A stretch of 64,000 bases of DNA, from NCBI RefSeq assembly GCF_024648825.1, contig NZ_JANBBE010000010.1:186001-250000 (forward strand), given 5' to 3'. Positions 25,933 to 34,528 of the stretch are shown piece after piece. The stretch's first letter is position 1. Every line of letters starts with the position of its first letter. Both the position numbers and the translations under genes were made by a program. The DNA comes from Lentzea californiensis. GTDB lineage: Bacteria; Actinomycetota; Actinomycetes; Mycobacteriales; Pseudonocardiaceae. Under the pieces are notes generated by a model that had not been told where the DNA came from, ran no database searches, and saw nothing but the letters and a program-made list of their open reading frames with translations.

Positions 25933-26733
25933 TCAGGCGGGCAGCCCCGCGAACTGCCCCGCCTCCCGCCCCGCCCCCGCCGGCCCGCGATAGGCCTGCG
26001 CGATCTCCAGCCATCCGTGAGCCTCGTCCCCGCTGGCCACCACAGCGAGATCCGCGTGGTGCCGCCGCCGAGCCACGAGCAGGCAGAAGTCGAGCGCGGG
26101 CCCGGAGATCCGCTGCGTGGCGTCCTCCGGTCCGAACGTCCACAACTGCCCGGCCGGCCCGGTCAGCTCGAACCGGAACGGCTTCTCCGGCGGGGTGAGG
26201 CCACGCACGAGGTAGCCGAACGTCATGGTGTGGAAGCCGAACCCGCACAGGTGCTTCAGGCGGTCCGTCGGCTCGCGGCGGATGCCCAGCGCGTCGGCGA
26301 TGTCCTGGCCGTGCGCGAACAGTTCCATCATGCCGCCGGCCGCGAGCACCGGCGCGGGCAGCGGGTTCACGAGCCACGGCACGAGTTGCCCGTCGGGCAC
26401 GGACGACAGCGCGCTGCCCGCGGCCTGACGTTCGGCCCGCCAGGTCTCGAGCAGCTTGCGGGGGCCGAGCGAGAGGTAGGGGGCCAGCGCGCCCGCGACG
26501 GCCGCGTCGAAGTCGGCTCCGATGCCCGCCACGAGGGTGGCGAAGGCGGCCGGGTCGGAGGCGGCGAGGCCCGCCATGCGGGTGGTCGAGGTGAGGTGGG
26601 CGATCTGGTGCGCGATCGTCCAGCCGGCGGCGGGGGTCGGCAGCGCCCACCCGGTCTCGGAGAGCGAGGCGACCATGCGGTCCACCTCTTCGCCCTCGGC
26701 TTTCAGTGCGAGGAACACGTTGTCTTCGGTCAC
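25933..26733 (-). CDS. DinB/mycothiol-dependent maleylpyruvate isomerase-like protein
   Basis: 266 residues from a GTG that follows AGGAGG. The N-terminal half matches the MDMPI N-terminal/DinB-like fold (WALPTPAAGWTIAHQIAHL near 30, ELFAHGQDIADALG near 135), with three His at positions suited to metal binding. The second half resembles the C-terminal domain of the same TIGR03084-type proteins. These proteins use, or are thought to use, mycothiol as cofactor. Enediynes are triggered by thiols, so a mycothiol-linked detoxification or tailoring step is attractive but unproven. It lies 22 bp downstream of the C-methyltransferase and is probably the last gene of the glycosyltransferase operon. 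Confidence 0.8.
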   Translation of the reverse strand: MTEDNVFLALKAEGEEVDRMVASLSETGWALPTPAAGWTIAHQIAHLTSTTRMAGLAASDPAAFATLVAGIGADFDAAVAGALAPYLSLGPRKLLETWRAERQAAGSALSSVPDGQLVPWLVNPLPAPVLAAGGMMELFAHGQDIADALGIRREPTDRLKHLCGFGFHTMTFGYLVRGLTPPEKPFRFELTGPAGQLWTFGPEDATQRISGPALDFCLLVARRRHHADLAVVASGDEAHGWLEIAQAYRGPAGAGREAGQFAGLPA

Positions 26734-26755
26734 GCTTCTGTCCTCCTGGGCCGGG

Positions 26756-27988
26756 CTAAACGATGTGGACGTCGGGTACGTAACGGATCCATCGGCCGCC
26801 TGACTCGCGGAACCCGATCTCCTTGGCCAGGATCTCGTCGGCGTGGTTCCACGCGAACAGCACCGCGTAGTCCGGGTACGGGTCGGCGAAAGCGTCCGGC
26901 GGGCGCACCGGGATGTGCGAGCCGGGGGTGAGGCGGCCCTGCTTGGTGGCGCTGGTGTCACTGATGAACGGCACGAGGTCCGGCCCGATGCCGCAGAAGT
27001 TCAGCACTGTCGCGCTCTTCGCGGTCGCGCCGTAACCGGCGACGGTCTTGCCCTCCGCGCGCAACGATCGCAGCAGCTCCACCAGATCGGTCCGGATCCG
27101 CGCGACGTTCGAGGCGAACCGCGCGAGCGTCTCCGCCGAGGTGAGGCCGGACAGCTCCTCCTCGGCGGCGAGCTCGGCGACAGCGGGCGACACGGGGCGG
27201 GTTCCCTTGCGCGCCAGCGTGTAGCGCAGCTCGCCACCGTGCACGGTCAGCCGTTCGGCGTCGACCAGCTCCAAGCCGTGCAGCAACGCCATGAACTGCA
27301 CCGACCGCACGGTGAAGAAGAAGAAGTGCTCGTCGTAGATTTGGTCGAACGAGTTGCGCTCGACGATGTCCGCGAAGTAGGGGTCCTCGAAGACGAAGAT
27401 GCCGCCGGGGGAGAGCAGGGTGGCGACCCCGCGCAGGATCGAGCCGATGTAGGGGATGTGGCACAACGTGTTCGCGGCGAACACGACGTCGGCCGGACCG
27501 TGCTCCGCGAGGATCTCGGCGGCGGTCGGCTCGTCGAAGAACGCGTTGCGCACCTGCACGCCCTTGGCGGCGGCGAGCTGGGCCACCCCGCCGGACGGTT
27601 CGACGCCGAGGTGGTGGACGCCCTCCGCGGCGAAGGACTCGAGCATCACGCCGTCGTTGCAGCCGATCTCGACGACGAACGGCGCCGGCCCGGTGAGGTC
27701 CTGCCGCAACCGGGCGGCCAGCGTCGCGAAGTGCTCGCGCATGAACTGCGAGCCCGACGACAGGTAGGGGTAGTCGTGGTGGAACATCTTGTCACGGGGA
27801 ACCTCGGACATCAGCTGCACCATCGTGCACGACCCGCACACCCCGACGGCGAGCCGGAAGCGGAAGTCTCCGGCCGGATCGCCCGGCGGCAGGAAGGCGT
27901 CGGACAGCGGCTGTGAACCGAAGTCGGCGAACTCCCGCACGACACCGGTGCACACGTGGCAGACGGAGTTCTTTCGACCGGTGTCCAT
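26756..27988 (-). CDS. NDP-hexose C-methyltransferase (TylC3/EvaC family)
   Basis: 410 residues from the ATG at 27988, which overlaps the glycosyltransferase stop (TGATG); a GTG one codon upstream is the alternative. The N-terminal zinc-binding part shows CHVC (near 10) and CGSC (near 52). The SAM fold follows with VVEIGCNDGVML (near 105) and ANTLCHIPY. The C-terminal part has GYGATAKSATVLNFCGI (near 320), shared by all sugar C-3 methyltransferases of this type (TylC3, EvaC, KijD1). It would add a methyl to C-3 of a 4-keto-deoxysugar. With the 3-aminotransferase and 2,3-dehydratase in this window it predicts a 3-amino-3-C-methyl sugar. Confidence 0.9.
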   Translation of the reverse strand: MDTGRKNSVCHVCTGVVREFADFGSQPLSDAFLPPGDPAGDFRFRLAVGVCGSCTMVQLMSEVPRDKMFHHDYPYLSSGSQFMREHFATLAARLRQDLTGPAPFVVEIGCNDGVMLESFAAEGVHHLGVEPSGGVAQLAAAKGVQVRNAFFDEPTAAEILAEHGPADVVFAANTLCHIPYIGSILRGVATLLSPGGIFVFEDPYFADIVERNSFDQIYDEHFFFFTVRSVQFMALLHGLELVDAERLTVHGGELRYTLARKGTRPVSPAVAELAAEEELSGLTSAETLARFASNVARIRTDLVELLRSLRAEGKTVAGYGATAKSATVLNFCGIGPDLVPFISDTSATKQGRLTPGSHIPVRPPDAFADPYPDYAVLFAWNHADEILAKEIGFRESGGRWIRYVPDVHIV

Positions 27989-29319
27989 CACGCCCCCGCC
28001 CGCTGCTGCTCGACGAGCCGCGTCAACACCGGCACGAGCTCACCAGGACTGGGTGCGGCCGCCGCGTCGAGCCGCAGCCGTTGCGCTCCTTCAGCGAACG
28101 ACGGCTCCGTGATCACCCGCATGACCCGCTTGCGCATGGCGTCGATCGAGTGCCTGGCGAAGTCGAGCGTGAGCCCGGCGCCCTGCTCGACGACCCACGC
28201 CGCGGTGTCCGACGACTCGATGTCCTTGGCCGCCAGCGCCCACTCGGTGCCGGTCTCGCTCTCGGTGAGCAGTCCCTCGTCACCTCCGGAGTCCAGGATC
28301 AGCTGCGGCACCCGCAGACCGGCCGCCGCCGAGAACGTGCCGACGCCGCCGTGGTGGATCAACGCCGCGCACGTCGGCAGAAGCTGGTTGAGCGGTACGT
28401 AGTCGACGATCCGCACGTTGTCCGGCACCGCGCTCACCCCGGCGAGCTGCGTCTCGTTCAACGTCGCCACGACGTCCACGTCCACTTCGGACACCATCTC
28501 CAGCAGTCCGGGAACGTGGTCCCAGCCGCCCTTCATGACCAGCCGCCGCGACTGGCCGAGCGACAGCCCGACGCGTGGCCGGTCCTGGGGCGCGTACAGC
28601 CAGTCCGGTACGGCGGTCTGGCCGGAATACGGGATCCAGCGCATCGGCACGGTTCTGGTGGCCACGGGCAGCCGCATGCCGGCGGGCAGCGGGTCGATGG
28701 TCCACTGGCCGAGCAGCAGATCGCGGTCGACCTCGACGCCGTGCCGGTCGGCGGCCGGGCGCACGGTCTCCGCCAGCGGGTTCCAGTTCGTGCCGATCCG
28801 GTCGAGCGTCCACGCGAAGTAGTCGAGGCCCCAGTGCAACCGGGCGTGCGCCGCGCCGCTCACCCGCGCGCCGATCGCCCCGGCGGGGAAACACGCGTCC
28901 CACACCACGAGGTCCGGCTTCCAGGCCTGGCAGAAGCCGACGAACTCGTCGACGACGGGGTGCGCGTCCGACGAGGCGGCGCCGACCGGGTGGAAGTCCC
29001 AGATGGGCGGCAGCATGAACTGGCAGAACACGTCCCACAGGTTCTGCTCCGCCGGGGTGTTCGGGCCGAGCGCGAGCCCCGTCTCGTCGAGCTGTGCCCG
29101 CGTGGACGGCGGCGTCGGACGTCCCGGCCCCATCAAGGCCGGTGCGCTGTCGGCGGATCCGAGCGACACGGCGGTGAGCCCGACCGCGGCGACGGCGTCG
29201 GCGAGTGCCGGATGCGCGGCGACGCAGACCTCGTGCCCCGCGCTCTGCAGAGCCCAGGCGAGCGGAACCATCGGATTCAGATGCGACGGTGTTGGCCAGG
29301 GGGTGAACACGACTCGCAT
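27988..29319 (-). CDS. Family 1 glycosyltransferase (EryCIII/macrolide type)
   Basis: 443 residues from the ATG at 29319, which follows GAGGAGCAGCCG. It is a GT-B enzyme: N-terminus MRVVFTPWPTPSHLNPMVPL for acceptor binding, and C-terminal donor site CAALIHHGGVGTFSAAAGLRV followed by PQLILDSGGDEGL. EryCIII/DesVII-like enzymes of this length often need a P450-like helper; no haem-less P450 is seen here. It is the only glycosyltransferase in the window, so a single sugar on the warhead is expected unless others lie outside. It starts an operon with the C-methyltransferase and the DinB-type protein, under its own cluster motif. Confidence 0.92.
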   Translation of the reverse strand: MRVVFTPWPTPSHLNPMVPLAWALQSAGHEVCVAAHPALADAVAAVGLTAVSLGSADSAPALMGPGRPTPPSTRAQLDETGLALGPNTPAEQNLWDVFCQFMLPPIWDFHPVGAASSDAHPVVDEFVGFCQAWKPDLVVWDACFPAGAIGARVSGAAHARLHWGLDYFAWTLDRIGTNWNPLAETVRPAADRHGVEVDRDLLLGQWTIDPLPAGMRLPVATRTVPMRWIPYSGQTAVPDWLYAPQDRPRVGLSLGQSRRLVMKGGWDHVPGLLEMVSEVDVDVVATLNETQLAGVSAVPDNVRIVDYVPLNQLLPTCAALIHHGGVGTFSAAAGLRVPQLILDSGGDEGLLTESETGTEWALAAKDIESSDTAAWVVEQGAGLTLDFARHSIDAMRKRVMRVITEPSFAEGAQRLRLDAAAAPSPGELVPVLTRLVEQQRAGA

Positions 29320-29397
29320 CGGCTGCTCCTCAGCGTGGGGAAAGCGAATGACGCAGACACGGTGACGGCCATCCTGATTCGCGCGGAGCAGCGTGCG

Positions 29398-29412
29398 CAT
29401 CTCCGAAGTTGC
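29398..29412 (-). promoter_or_regulatory. Cluster promoter motif copy 5
   Basis: On the minus strand the sequence is gcaac-ttcg-gagatg, exact to the consensus, 78 bp before the glycosyltransferase ATG; CAGGAT starts 22 nt after it. The facing copy for the opposite gene lies 60 bp away. Confidence 0.58.
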
Positions 29413-29419
29413 GGAGCGT

Positions 29420-29444
29420 GAAACCCCTGGCACCCCTGGGTTTC
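29420..29444. promoter_or_regulatory. Inverted repeat between two facing cluster motifs
   Basis: A 7-bp inverted repeat gaaaccc-N11-gggtttc lies between the two divergent cluster motifs. It may be an operator for both directions. Confidence 0.35.
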
Positions 29445-29472
29445 CGAGCCCGGAACACAAGGCGTCCGCAGA

Positions 29473-29487
29473 GCAATCTGTGAGAAG
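29473..29487 (+). promoter_or_regulatory. Cluster promoter motif copy 6
   Basis: The sequence is gcaat-ctgt-gagaag, 74 bp before the ATG at 29562; TACGGT starts 21 nt after it. With its flanks (29468-29491) it matches the copy at 39749-39772 at 22 of 24 positions. Confidence 0.65.
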
Positions 29488-29561
29488 GAAGTGCCGCTGT
29501 CCAAAGCTACGGTCAGCGGGCGCGCGCATCGGGTGGAATTTGCTGGCTGAGGAGGAAGTTC

Positions 29562-30299
29562 ATGACTGATCAGCTCGCTCCGGTGGCCGATCGCGCGCCT
29601 GCCGCGAAGCCTCGGGTGACGTCGAGGCCCGTGTGGCGAAATCCTTGGTGGATGGCGTTGGTGGCGCTCGTGGTGGCATTCTTGGTCTACGCCTTACCTC
29701 CCTACTTCGACCTCGACCCGGCGAAGTCGCTGTCGCCGATCGTCGAGGGCTCGTCCATCCACTACCCCTTGCTCATCCTGCACATCGTCGCCGGCACGCT
29801 GGCTCTGCTCACCGCATGCCTGCAGATGTCGTCGTGGGTGCGGAGCAGACATCCGCGTCTGCACCGGACAAGCGGGATCATCTACATATTCGGCGGGGCG
29901 CTCCCCGTCGCGGTGACGACGCCCGTCCTGCTCATGTTCTCCGGCGAGATCGCCGCGGGACCGGGCAGGGTCGGCAGGTTCGTGCTCGGCCTGCTGTTGC
30001 TGCTGAGCACGATCGTCGCGTACCGGCTGGCGCGCCGGCACCGCTACGCCGACCACCGCCGGTACATGATCTACAGCTTCGCACTGATCATGGACGGTGT
30101 CGGCACGCGGCTCGTGCTGTTCCTGCTCGGTGTCGTGCCGGTGTTCGGGGTGCAGTTGCCGTGGACCGCGCAGATCGACCAGGGGCTGCTGTTCGAGATG
30201 GTCGGGTGGTGTGTGTGGGTGTTCAACCTGCTCGTGGCCCAGTGGTGGATCGAGCGGACCAAGCACCGGAAAGTCCTGCCCGCCAACGTGAAAGGCTGA
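29562..30299 (+). CDS. DUF2306 family membrane protein
   Basis: 245 residues with an ATG after GAGGAGGAAGTTC. Hydrophobic segments lie near 30-45, 68-85, 105-125, 135-155, 170-195 and 205-225. The segment HIVAGTLALLTACLQMS with the downstream PRLHRTSGIIYIFGG and YADHRRYMIYSFAL is the DUF2306 pattern, with conserved His residues facing the membrane. The biochemical role is unknown; haem or metal binding has been suggested for such patterns but is not shown. It is the first gene of the operon with the epoxide hydrolase and the SDR gene and is under the cluster motif, so it belongs to the cluster. Confidence 0.78.
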   Translation: MTDQLAPVADRAPAAKPRVTSRPVWRNPWWMALVALVVAFLVYALPPYFDLDPAKSLSPIVEGSSIHYPLLILHIVAGTLALLTACLQMSSWVRSRHPRLHRTSGIIYIFGGALPVAVTTPVLLMFSGEIAAGPGRVGRFVLGLLLLLSTIVAYRLARRHRYADHRRYMIYSFALIMDGVGTRLVLFLLGVVPVFGVQLPWTAQIDQGLLFEMVGWCVWVFNLLVAQWWIERTKHRKVLPANVKG

Positions 30300-30301
30300 C
30301 C

Positions 30302-31459
30302 ATGCGCCCCTTCCGGATCGACGTGCCCGACAGCCGGCTCGACGAGCTGCGCCGCCGGATCGCCGCGACTCGCTGGCCCGCCGCGATTCCCGGCACCGGC
30401 TGGGAACGCGGGGTGCCGCCGGAGTACCTGCGTGAGCTCGCCAAGCACTGGTCCACCGACTTCGACTGGCGCGTGGTGGAGCAGCGGCTGAACTCCTGCG
30501 ACCAGTTCCTCACCGAGATCGACGGCGCGACCGTGCACTTCCTGCACGTCCGCTCCCCGGAACCGGACGCGCGCCCGTTGCTGCTCACGCACGGCTGGCC
30601 GGGATCGGTGATCGAGTTCCTGGACGTGATCGGCCCGCTGACCGACCCGCGCGCCCACGGCTGGGATCCGTCACAGGCGTTCCACCTCGTCATGCCCTCC
30701 CTGCCCGGCCACGGTTTCTCCGGCCCCGTCGACCAGCCGGGCTGGGACGTCCCGCGGATCGCGAAGGCGTGGGCTGAACTGATGGCCAGGCTGGAGTACG
30801 ACGCGTACTTCGCGCAGGGCGGCGACTGGGGCTCGTTCATCTCGCTGGAACTGGCCAGGCGCGATCCGGAGCACGTGCGTGCCGTGCACGTGAACATGCT
30901 GGTGACGGTCCCGTCCGGTGATCCGGCGGAACTGGCCGGCCTGTCCGAACAGGACTTCGGCCGCCTCGGCGGGTTGCAACGGTTCGACCAGGAGCTCTCC
31001 GGCTACCTGAAGCTGATGTCGACCAGGCCGTTGACCGTCTCCTTCGGACTGAACGACTCCCCGGCCGGCCTGCTGGCGTGGATCGTGGAGAAGTTCAAGG
31101 ACTGGACGGACCCGGCGACGGAGTTGCCTGAGGACGCGGTGAACCGGGACGCGCTGCTCGCCAACGTGACGCTGTACTGGCTGACCGAGACCGCCGCGTC
31201 GTCCGCGCAGCTGTACTTCGAGGCGGGCCCGCAGCTCGGGGCGATCTTCACGCCGGGCGTGCGACCGGAACCCGTGCCCGTGCCGCTGGGCGTGAGCGTG
31301 TTCGGCGGAGACGTCGTCGCACCGGTCCGATCACTCGCCGAGGCCGACTACCCCGCGATCACCTCGTGGTCGGAGGTGCCGCGGGGCGGGCACTTCGCCG
31401 CCATGGAGGAGCCCGAGGCGTTCGTCGGCGAGGTAAGGAAGTTCTTCGGTGCGGTCTGA
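30302..31459 (+). CDS. Epoxide hydrolase (EHN family, SgcF/NcsF2-like)
   Basis: 385 residues, 2 bp after the DUF2306 gene. The N-terminal EHN domain (FRIDVPDSRLDELRRRIAAT, later VHFLHVRS) precedes an alpha/beta hydrolase. Visible catalytic features are the oxyanion motif HGWPGS (near 97), nucleophile Asp175 in GGDWGS, and His364 in GGHFAAMEEPE. Such hydrolases open the epoxide of nine-membered enediyne cores to a vicinal diol (SgcF of C-1027, NcsF of neocarzinostatin). Its presence supports a nine-membered type product. It overlaps the next gene by 11 bp. Confidence 0.92.
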   Translation: MRPFRIDVPDSRLDELRRRIAATRWPAAIPGTGWERGVPPEYLRELAKHWSTDFDWRVVEQRLNSCDQFLTEIDGATVHFLHVRSPEPDARPLLLTHGWPGSVIEFLDVIGPLTDPRAHGWDPSQAFHLVMPSLPGHGFSGPVDQPGWDVPRIAKAWAELMARLEYDAYFAQGGDWGSFISLELARRDPEHVRAVHVNMLVTVPSGDPAELAGLSEQDFGRLGGLQRFDQELSGYLKLMSTRPLTVSFGLNDSPAGLLAWIVEKFKDWTDPATELPEDAVNRDALLANVTLYWLTETAASSAQLYFEAGPQLGAIFTPGVRPEPVPVPLGVSVFGGDVVAPVRSLAEADYPAITSWSEVPRGGHFAAMEEPEAFVGEVRKFFGAV

Positions 31460-32447
31460 CCTGCACGGCCGCACGGCCCTGGTCACCGGGGCGACGGGTT
31501 TCCTCGGCGCGCACCTCGCCGGGGAGCTCGTCGCCCGCGGTGCGACGGTGCTCTGCCCGTGCCGGTCGGGAGTGCTCGCCCTGCCTCCGCACGACCGTCT
31601 GCGGCCTGTCCGGCTCGACCTGCTCGACCGGACCGGCCTGGCACGGCTCGTGACGTCCTGCGAGGTCGACCTGATCGTTCACAGCGCGGCCGTGGACGGC
31701 ACTCCGGAGGACAAACGGCTGCGCGCGGGCACGATGATCGACGAGAACATGCGGATGGTGTCGAACGTCCTCGACAGCGCGCGGCGGGGCGGGGTCGCGG
31801 ACACGGTGCTGGTGAGCTCCAGCGACATCTACGCGGGCTCCGTGCCGTGGCCGATCAGGGAGACGGAGGACCACCACACGGACATGCGGTTCGCGCAGGA
31901 CGGGTTCTACCTCTCCAAGGTGTACGCCGAGGTGCTGGCCGAGCAGTACGCCCAGGAGCACGGGATGCGCGTGCACCTGCCGCGGCCCGCGAGCATCTAC
32001 GGTCCAGGAGACGACTTCGGGCCGCGGTCGCTGCGGCTGATCCCACGGCTGATCTCCCAGGTGCACGCCGGGAAGGAGGTCGAGATCTGGGGAAGCGGCG
32101 AGCAGACCCGCACGTTCGTCTACGTCACCGACGTCGTCCGCACGATGCTGGCGATGATCGAGCACCCGGCGCACCGCGTCGCGAACATCGGTACGGCGGA
32201 ACAGGTTTCGATACTGGCGCTCGCGCAGCTCGTCGGGGAGGCACTGGGCATGCCGGTGCGGGTCAGGACGGATCCGGGCAAGCCGACCGGCCGGTCGAGC
32301 CGCGATCTGGACCTGACCCGCATGCGGGAGATCGGCGGCCGGTCACCGCTGCCGCTGCTGGAAGGCCTGCGCCGCACCGTGGCGTGGTACCGGTGGTCAG
32401 CCGCGCAGCTCGCGGGCGATCTCCATGACGTATCGGCCGTATCGTGA
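31449..32447 (+). CDS. NAD-dependent epimerase/dehydratase family (NDP-hexose 4-ketoreductase)
   Basis: 332 residues from a GTG inside the end of the epoxide hydrolase gene. It is an extended SDR: ALVTGATGFLGAHLAG (residues 10-25), HSAAVDG (near 77), SSSDIYAG (near 117) and FYLSKVYAE with the Tyr-Lys pair (near 156). The RPASIYGPGD block is typical of deoxysugar enzymes. By exclusion it is the best candidate for the final C-4 ketoreductase; an epimerase role cannot be ruled out. Its 3' end overlaps that of rmlA by 51 bp on the other strand. Confidence 0.82.
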   Translation: MRSDLHGRTALVTGATGFLGAHLAGELVARGATVLCPCRSGVLALPPHDRLRPVRLDLLDRTGLARLVTSCEVDLIVHSAAVDGTPEDKRLRAGTMIDENMRMVSNVLDSARRGGVADTVLVSSSDIYAGSVPWPIRETEDHHTDMRFAQDGFYLSKVYAEVLAEQYAQEHGMRVHLPRPASIYGPGDDFGPRSLRLIPRLISQVHAGKEVEIWGSGEQTRTFVYVTDVVRTMLAMIEHPAHRVANIGTAEQVSILALAQLVGEALGMPVRVRTDPGKPTGRSSRDLDLTRMREIGGRSPLPLLEGLRRTVAWYRWSAAQLAGDLHDVSAVS

Positions 32448-33272
32448 GTTGCCGTACCGCCGGCCCGCCGCGAGGCACGCGTCGGTGTCGATGAAGCCCA
32501 TGCGCAGCGCCACTTCCTCCAAGCACGCGATGCCGACGTCCTGGCGTTGCTCCAAGGTGCGGACGTACTGGCTCGCCTCCAGCAACGCCTCGGGCGTGCC
32601 GGTGTCGAGCCAGGCGAAACCGCGGCCGAGGTCGACCATCTTCGCGAGGCCGCGTTCCAGGTAGGCGCGGTTGACGTCGGTGATCTCCAGTTCGCCGCGC
32701 GCCGAGGGCCGCACCCGTCGCGCGATGTCGACGACGTCGTTGTCGTAGAAGTAGAGGCCGGTGACGGCGAGGTCCGACCTCGGCCGCGCCGGCTTCTCCT
32801 CGAGCGACAGCAGGCGGCCCGTGTCGTCCAGTTCGCCGACGCCGTACCGTTCCGGATCGCTCACCCGGTAGCCGAACAACACGCACCCCTTGACCGCGGT
32901 GCTGTGCTTTTCCAGCACGCGCTGGAATCCAGGGCCGTGAAAGATGTTGTCGCCGAGCACCAATGCGACCGAATCGTCGCCGATGTGCTCCTCGCCGATG
33001 AGAAACGCCTCGGCGAGGCCGTTCGGATGCGGTTGTTCGGCGTAGTCGAGGTGGATGCCGAACTGGCTGCCGTCGCCCAGCAACTGCCGGAACAGCGGCA
33101 CGTCCCGGGGCAGCGAGATGATCAGCACCTCGCGGATCCCGCTCAGCATGAGCACGGACAACGGGTAGAAGATCATCGGCTTGTCGCCGACCGGGAGCAG
33201 CTGTTTCGAGATCGCGGCGGTCATCGGGCCCAGCCGGGAACCGGTGCCGCCGGCGAGAATGATTCCCTTCAC
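32397..33272 (-). CDS. rmlA: Glucose-1-phosphate thymidylyltransferase
   Basis: 291 residues, the normal length. It contains the nucleotide-binding motif ILAGGTGSRLGPMT (4-17), KQLLPVGDKPMIFYPLS, the metal/phosphate site VLGDNIFHG (near 110) and EEKPARPRSD (near 157). It forms dTDP-glucose from dTTP and glucose-1-phosphate, the first step toward the cluster's deoxysugar. The next enzyme, dTDP-glucose 4,6-dehydratase, is not in this window. It ends inside the convergent SDR gene. Confidence 0.95.
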   Translation of the reverse strand: MKGIILAGGTGSRLGPMTAAISKQLLPVGDKPMIFYPLSVLMLSGIREVLIISLPRDVPLFRQLLGDGSQFGIHLDYAEQPHPNGLAEAFLIGEEHIGDDSVALVLGDNIFHGPGFQRVLEKHSTAVKGCVLFGYRVSDPERYGVGELDDTGRLLSLEEKPARPRSDLAVTGLYFYDNDVVDIARRVRPSARGELEITDVNRAYLERGLAKMVDLGRGFAWLDTGTPEALLEASQYVRTLEQRQDVGIACLEEVALRMGFIDTDACLAAGRRYGNSRYGRYVMEIARELRG

Positions 33273-33340
33273 GGAACCCAGTTAACGGCAGTCGTCGCGG
33301 AAACCGGCGGTATTTGTTCGATAGTGCGCTGCGCGGCGCT

Positions 33341-33399
33341 GTAGGGGTTGGTAGGGGTTGGACGCAGGGGTGTCTGTGAATCTAATTGAGGTGATTCAC
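33341..33399. promoter_or_regulatory. Tandem 10-bp repeat and inverted repeat before the aminotransferase
   Basis: The divergent rmlA/aminotransferase region holds gtaggggttg twice in tandem (33341-33360) and the inverted repeat gtgaatc-N10-gattcac (33376-33399). The tandem repeat recalls SARP-type direct-repeat sites, but the 10-bp pitch is shorter than the usual 11. No cluster motif is seen here. Confidence 0.4.
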
Positions 33400-33424
33400 G
33401 GAGAACACACTCGGAGGTAGCGCC

Positions 33425-34528
33425 GTGGGAACGTCGGTGTGGGATTACCTGGCTGAGTACGAAGAGGAGCGCGACGACATCCTCGACGCGGTGGACAGCG
33501 TGTTCCGCTCCGGCAGGCTGATCCTCGGCGGCAGCGTCGCCGGGTTCGAGTCCGATTTCGCCGGCCACCACGGTGTGCGGCACTGCGTCGGCGTCGACAA
33601 CGGCACGAACGCGCTCGTGCTCGCGCTCAGGGCGTTGCAGGTGGGGCCGGGTGACGAGGTGATCACCGTGTCGAACACGGCGGCACCGACCGTGATCGCG
33701 ATCGACTCGGTGGGCGCCACCCCGGTGTTCGTCGACGTGCGCTCGTCGGACTACCTGATGGACGTGAGCCAGGTGGCCGCCGCGATCACCCCGCGAACGA
33801 AATGCCTGCTGCCAGTGCATCTCTACGGCCAGTGCGTGGACATGGCGCCGTTGGAGGCGTTGGCGGAGGCGCACGGCATCCCGATCCTGGAGGACGTCGC
33901 CCAGGCGCACGGCGCCACACACCACGGCCGGATCGCCGGCAGCATGGGCGGTGCGGCGGCGTTCTCCTTCTACCCCACCAAAGTCCTCGGCGCGTACGGG
34001 GACGGAGGTGCGGTCATCACCTCGGACGACAAGGTCGAGGAACGGCTGCGGCGGCTGCGCTACTACGGCATGGCCGAGCGCTACTACGTCGTGGAGACCC
34101 CTGGCCACAACAGCCGGCTCGACGAGGTGCACGCGGAGATCCTGCGCCGCAAGCTGCGCCGCCTCGACTCGTACCTGGCCGGCCGCCGCGCCGTCGCCCG
34201 GCGGTACGCGGAAGGCTTGGGGGACACCGAACTCGTGCTCCCGCACGTCGCGGACGGCAACGAGCACGTGTACTACCTCTACGTCGTCCGCCACCCCGAC
34301 CGGGACCGGATCATCGAGGAGCTCAAGGCCCGCGACATCTTCCTCAACGTCAGCTACCCGTGGCCCGTGCACACGATGACCGGCTTCGACCACCTCGGGT
34401 ACGCGACGGGGTCGCTGCCGGTCACGGAGGCGTTGGCCAAGCACATCTTCTCGCTGCCGATGTACCCCTCGCTCGACCCGTCCGTCCAGGAGAAGGTCAT
34501 CGACGCGCTGCGCGAGGTGCTCCGATGA
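33425..34528 (+). CDS. DegT/DnrJ/EryC1 family NDP-sugar aminotransferase
   Basis: 367 residues from a GTG after CGGAGGTAGCGCC. It is a PLP aminotransferase: [16 protein letters not shown] (near 57), EDVAQAHGA (near 158) and [17 protein letters not shown] with the PLP Lys near 184. The pattern is that of VI-beta type 3-aminotransferases such as TylB/DesV/EvaB. Since the next gene is a 2,3-dehydratase, the likely substrate is the 3-keto-2,6-dideoxy intermediate, giving a 3-amino sugar. It is coupled to that gene by ATGA. Confidence 0.9.
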   Translation: MGTSVWDYLAEYEEERDDILDAVDSVFRSGRLILGGSVAGFESDFAGHHGVRHCVGVDNGTNALVLALRALQVGPGDEVITVSNTAAPTVIAIDSVGATPVFVDVRSSDYLMDVSQVAAAITPRTKCLLPVHLYGQCVDMAPLEALAEAHGIPILEDVAQAHGATHHGRIAGSMGGAAAFSFYPTKVLGAYGDGGAVITSDDKVEERLRRLRYYGMAERYYVVETPGHNSRLDEVHAEILRRKLRRLDSYLAGRRAVARRYAEGLGDTELVLPHVADGNEHVYYLYVVRHPDRDRIIEELKARDIFLNVSYPWPVHTMTGFDHLGYATGSLPVTEALAKHIFSLPMYPSLDPSVQEKVIDALREVLR

